This document shows positions 61,365 to 64,000 of a DNA stretch of 64,000 nucleotides, piece by piece. The stretch is from Diphasiastrum complanatum (taxonomy: Eukaryota; Streptophyta; Lycopodiopsida; Lycopodiales; Lycopodiaceae), in assembly GCA_029204225.1 (NCBI GenBank), contig CM055110.1, positions 33,300,416 to 33,364,415 on the forward strand, written 5' to 3'. How positions within the stretch are numbered: position 1 is the stretch's first letter; every line of letters starts with the position of its first letter. The translations under genes and the position numbers were made by a program. The notes below the pieces were generated by a model. It was not told the origin of the DNA. It did no database searches and saw only the letters and a program-made list of their open reading frames with translations.

Positions 61365-61730
61365 TTACAAATGGTACATCAGGCTCATCGCCTTAAAGAC
61401 AAACCAATGAGTCATTATGCAAAAAAGAAATACTATGAGATACATAATCCTTTTTAAGGACTCATTCTTAGCATAAAACCACTTTTTACCTAGGATTAGA
61501 AAACCAAGATTCATAACATGAAAAGATAAGCTATCTATATAGTTTTGAATCCTCAATGGCGTGTGGGAGACAAAGTGGTCCCAGACCTGCTGCTCTCCAT
61601 CAACTGCCATTCTAAGCACGTACTTGTGGTCACTTGGTGCGGTTGCCATCTACAGCTTCTGCTCCAATTTAGCATTAATAAAATTATACGTAGAACCACT
61701 GTCAAAAAGAACACTCACGGGTTTGCTACC
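61365..61730 (-). pseudogene. Gypsy aspartic protease
   Basis: Minus strand VSVLFDSGSTYNFINAKLEQ at about 61718-61660, with the catalytic DSGS at 61703-61692, then a stop and MATAPSDHKYVLRMAVDGEQ; the remaining frame to 61365 is divergent. It would process the polyprotein. The stop directly after the active site disables it. Confidence 0.8.
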
Positions 61731-61801
61731 TACGAACCCACTCATACGAATGAGGTCGTGAGGTCCAAATGTCATAGTGTTAAAACAACAATCCATACAA
61801 A

Positions 61802-62830
61802 TTATTTTATCTTTAAAAGATACAACAATACAAGAAATAGAAGATCATTACCTAATGCCTTAAAGGAGCAGCCACCCTTCTTCCTTCTCTTCGGGCAGTC
61901 CTTGGAAAGGGACCCCTTCTCCATATAGGAGAAACACAACCCGTTGCCTTTGGCCTTATCAAAGTCAACTCTCTCCAAACAAGGGCACTTCTTTTTCTTT
62001 TTGGAAGGGGAAGCTTCACCGACCAGTTTATCCTTACCCTTTTTGAAAGGAGGGCCCGTAGAGGGTTTGTCTTTGACTTCGGGTTTTTGCTGCTCTTTGC
62101 GGGTCATATTGTGCGTGTCTTCGTAAATCTAAGTGAAACGCACGACATCCTCTAAGGAATGTGGCTGATTACGACAGACCTCCAACTGATATTTTTTAGG
62201 CAAACCCAAAATGAAATGTAGCTTAAGGAGCACTCTATCTATGCGGTCAAAAGACTGCGAAGCAACCTCTTGGAAGTCTTGCAAGTAGACGTCCAAGGGC
62301 TTCGTCCCCATTTGTGGCAAATTGACGGTAATATTCAAAATCGTCAAGGATAGGCATAAAGGCAGGCTTAAAGGATACCTGGAAGTCATTCCAAGTAGTT
62401 GGGGCCGTAGCTCAATCTTTAAGATCCTGCCACCATGAGTATGCTTTACTGCATAAAAACATGATAGCTATCGAAATACACGAGCTATTTGGTAGATCGT
62501 CCATGGAGAAATGAGAAGTCTATCAATCCAACCAAGCCAACACAACATCTTGGTGTCTATCCTTTTTTTTTCTAGTAAAAAATTCCAGAGTAAACATCAG
62601 TTTAAGGAGTGCTTGTCGAGACTGGGACAAAGCCCGAATTTCGGTCTCCGCCCGTTCATGTTTAGACTACATGTCAATAATTGTTGCTGCAACAAATTAA
62701 TTGCACATGTCATATTCTCCATATCAGTCACGACGGGACTTGGAGCTCGTGTTTCATCCATTGGAGTTTCCATGGAGAAAGTCATACACAAAAACAAGCT
62801 TGAGGAAAAACGGAGAGCTACGGTATAAAA
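61802..62830 (-). pseudogene. Gypsy gag with decayed zinc knuckle
   Basis: Probable start at METPMDETRAPSPVVTDMEN (ATG near 62776). Pieces in shifting frames lead to the capsid region DVYLQDFQEVASQSFDRIDR and LKLHFILGLPKKYQLEVC (62330-62170) and a Lys-rich nucleocapsid (62107-61802). The zinc knuckle reads GLCFSYMEKGSLSKDC: the second Cys is Tyr and the His is lost. Not functional. Confidence 0.8.
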
Positions 62831-63440
62831 ATCGACAAAAAAGCAATAACTAGAGAAAAAGGGCCTCAAGAGACTAACAAGCTTGAGAACTCCTAACTCT
62901 ACAAACAATTTTTGAGAATGAGAAAGTCAACGTACCTCCTTTTCTCCCTCCCCAAAGCTCCTCTCCAACCTCATACAAAAAGGACAGGTGGGACCTGAGA
63001 AAGGCCCCAATTGTCGCTTCTAGGGCTTTCTTACCATGTGGGGCCACCAAATGGTGCCACATGGCCTATGGACCTCAAAGGTTTATAAAAATCAACTAAG
63101 GCCCCTTCTCCGACCTCCAACACCAACGTAACGTCCTGCAGCTCCTCTCCTACCTTGGGAGATCTGCAGGTACAGAGGAGGACCAGAGAAGTACAAATCT
63201 TGAAAGGACAGCCAGTCAAAGTATAAGTTTTGGCTTTACTTCATTAATCTTTTAACAAGATTTAAGCTTATCAATATTATGGTTTGCAACTTAAAGCTAA
63301 GTTTAAAGCTAAGTGGGGAGGAGCACCATCTCCTCCCCCCACTTGTCAGAGTTATAAAGTTGAGAGGGGACGTGGGGAAGCGTGATGCCTTGTCACCTCT
63401 ATTATGTTGCATCACAAGTACCACCACTTGGAGAGGGTAC
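62831..63440 (-). other. Possible 5' leader and LTR of the gypsy element
   Basis: Minus-strand candidate LTR from TGTTGTACCC (63437) to GGTCCATAGGCCA (63064), containing TTTATAAA (63083) as a TATA-like box; the leader would follow to the gag ATG. At 63033-63063 the inverted repeat CCATGTGGGGCCACC / TGGTGCCACATGG lies at the supposed LTR end. There is no second LTR and no standard primer site, so this is a guess. Confidence 0.3.
63311..63344. other. GC-rich stem-loop
   Basis: AAGTGGGGAGGAG and CTCCTCCCCCCACTT can pair around the short loop CACCAT, with one bulged C. No gene end is adjacent; it could act in an LTR or be incidental. Confidence 0.5.
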
Positions 63441-64000
63441 AACAACCCCCCCACTTTAAAAATCTGGACCACGGAAGAATGAGGCGCCAGGCGCTGTGCT
63501 GCTTGCATAGTATCAGAAAGAACACAATAGAGGTAATATAATTCAACACCCCCTACCCCCCGCAGGTCCGTGGATTGCCTGCTGCAGTATCCGTACAGAG
63601 AGACAGATTGAAACTATGGGACTGCATGCAAAACAATGCAATACATAGGTCCCAAAGGAGGCACATCCAATACTTTAAACAAAAAGTTTAAAGTGAATTG
63701 TTTTTTTTTTCAAAACTAAAACCAATCCATAAAATAATCATTTCTTTAAAAAAAGTCAAAGGTAAAGCTTAAAGTTTCCAAGTAGCTTTAAGCCAACCAA
63801 TTACCTTGTGCTCTACCGCAATTATTGACATTTATATTTTGCTATACTTAATCTGATAACAATTCTTTTGTTCTGCGTTCAGATTTGTGTCATATTGCTA
63901 TACTTATTTTCATTTTGTCTGACTTTCTTGTTGCTCAATATGTTAATATGTTCTTAGCAAGCTATTATTAGTCTAGCTGTTGACGACTAATATTCCTATC
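63441..64000. other. Unassigned right end
   Basis: No gene, RNA or repeat match recognised. AAGTGGGGGGG on the minus strand near 63442 looks like a polypurine tract and could belong to another element lying to the right. Confidence 0.4.

Larger units (their letters stand above)
58497..62830 (-). mobile_element. Ty3/gypsy retrotransposon, minus strand, decayed
   Basis: Domain order on the minus strand is gag, protease, RT, RNase H, integrase, which defines Ty3/gypsy. Every domain is present but frameshifted. The 3' end is cut at about 58497, right after the integrase tail (VFHVSHLKERPG-type residues), so chromodomain, purine tract and 3' LTR are missing. No other copy is in the window. Confidence 0.9.

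Overview
The window looks like repeat-saturated nuclear DNA of a land plant with a large genome. It is AT-rich, holds degenerate Ty1/copia and Ty3/gypsy elements in both orientations, long (CT)n microsatellites, MITE-like palindromes and plant-type intron borders. I see no gene that is clearly intact and functional, and no tRNA, rRNA or CRISPR. I cannot name the species. All comparisons were made by eye; no alignment or database search was run.

Layout. The main order in the window is a module of about 21-25 kb present as one full copy (A, about 6.8-30.0 kb), a second nearly full copy (B, about 30.6-50 kb) and partial copies at both ends (copy 0, 1-2.35 kb; copy C, 51.3-56.3 kb). In order, the module holds: the 3' end of a plus-strand copia element with an LTR-like tail; a forward arm of about 1.3 kb; a small secreted S1-type (plant self-incompatibility protein homologue) gene with a CT tract in its leader; about 3.5-5 kb of spacer with copia RNase H debris; an inverted copy of the arm; a minus-strand copia element inserted in that arm with a TGCAT target duplication; a multi-exon gene fragment split by a MITE; CT microsatellites; a cluster of GCCACGCGTGGC palindromes; an orphan plus-strand gene; and a minus-strand relic resembling a C48 (Ulp1-type) peptidase gene. 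Copy A also has an internal 5.55 kb tandem duplication (about 14.87-18.59 and 20.42-24.15 kb).

Copy B extends past the C48 relic into an open Ser/Pro/Arg-rich segment and then a broken centromeric histone H3 (CENH3-like) sequence at about 50.14-50.54 kb, all on the minus strand and in a consistent order. Copy A lost this part at about 30.05 kb. Copy C is cut at 56.3 kb by a different copia fragment with an intact RT-RNase H reading frame. A degenerate minus-strand Ty3/gypsy element (58.5-62.8 kb) and its probable leader/LTR fill the right end.

The S1-like genes are the only short secreted-protein genes in the window. The copy at 9433-9774 is the best preserved, keeping ATG, signal peptide, TATA box and the conserved cysteine. 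The copies at 1.9 and 34.4 kb lost the ATG to an expanded CT tract and lost that cysteine; the latter is also cut by a small LTR element with a readable primer binding site. The genes do not form a pathway: this is a record of duplication, nested insertion and gene capture.
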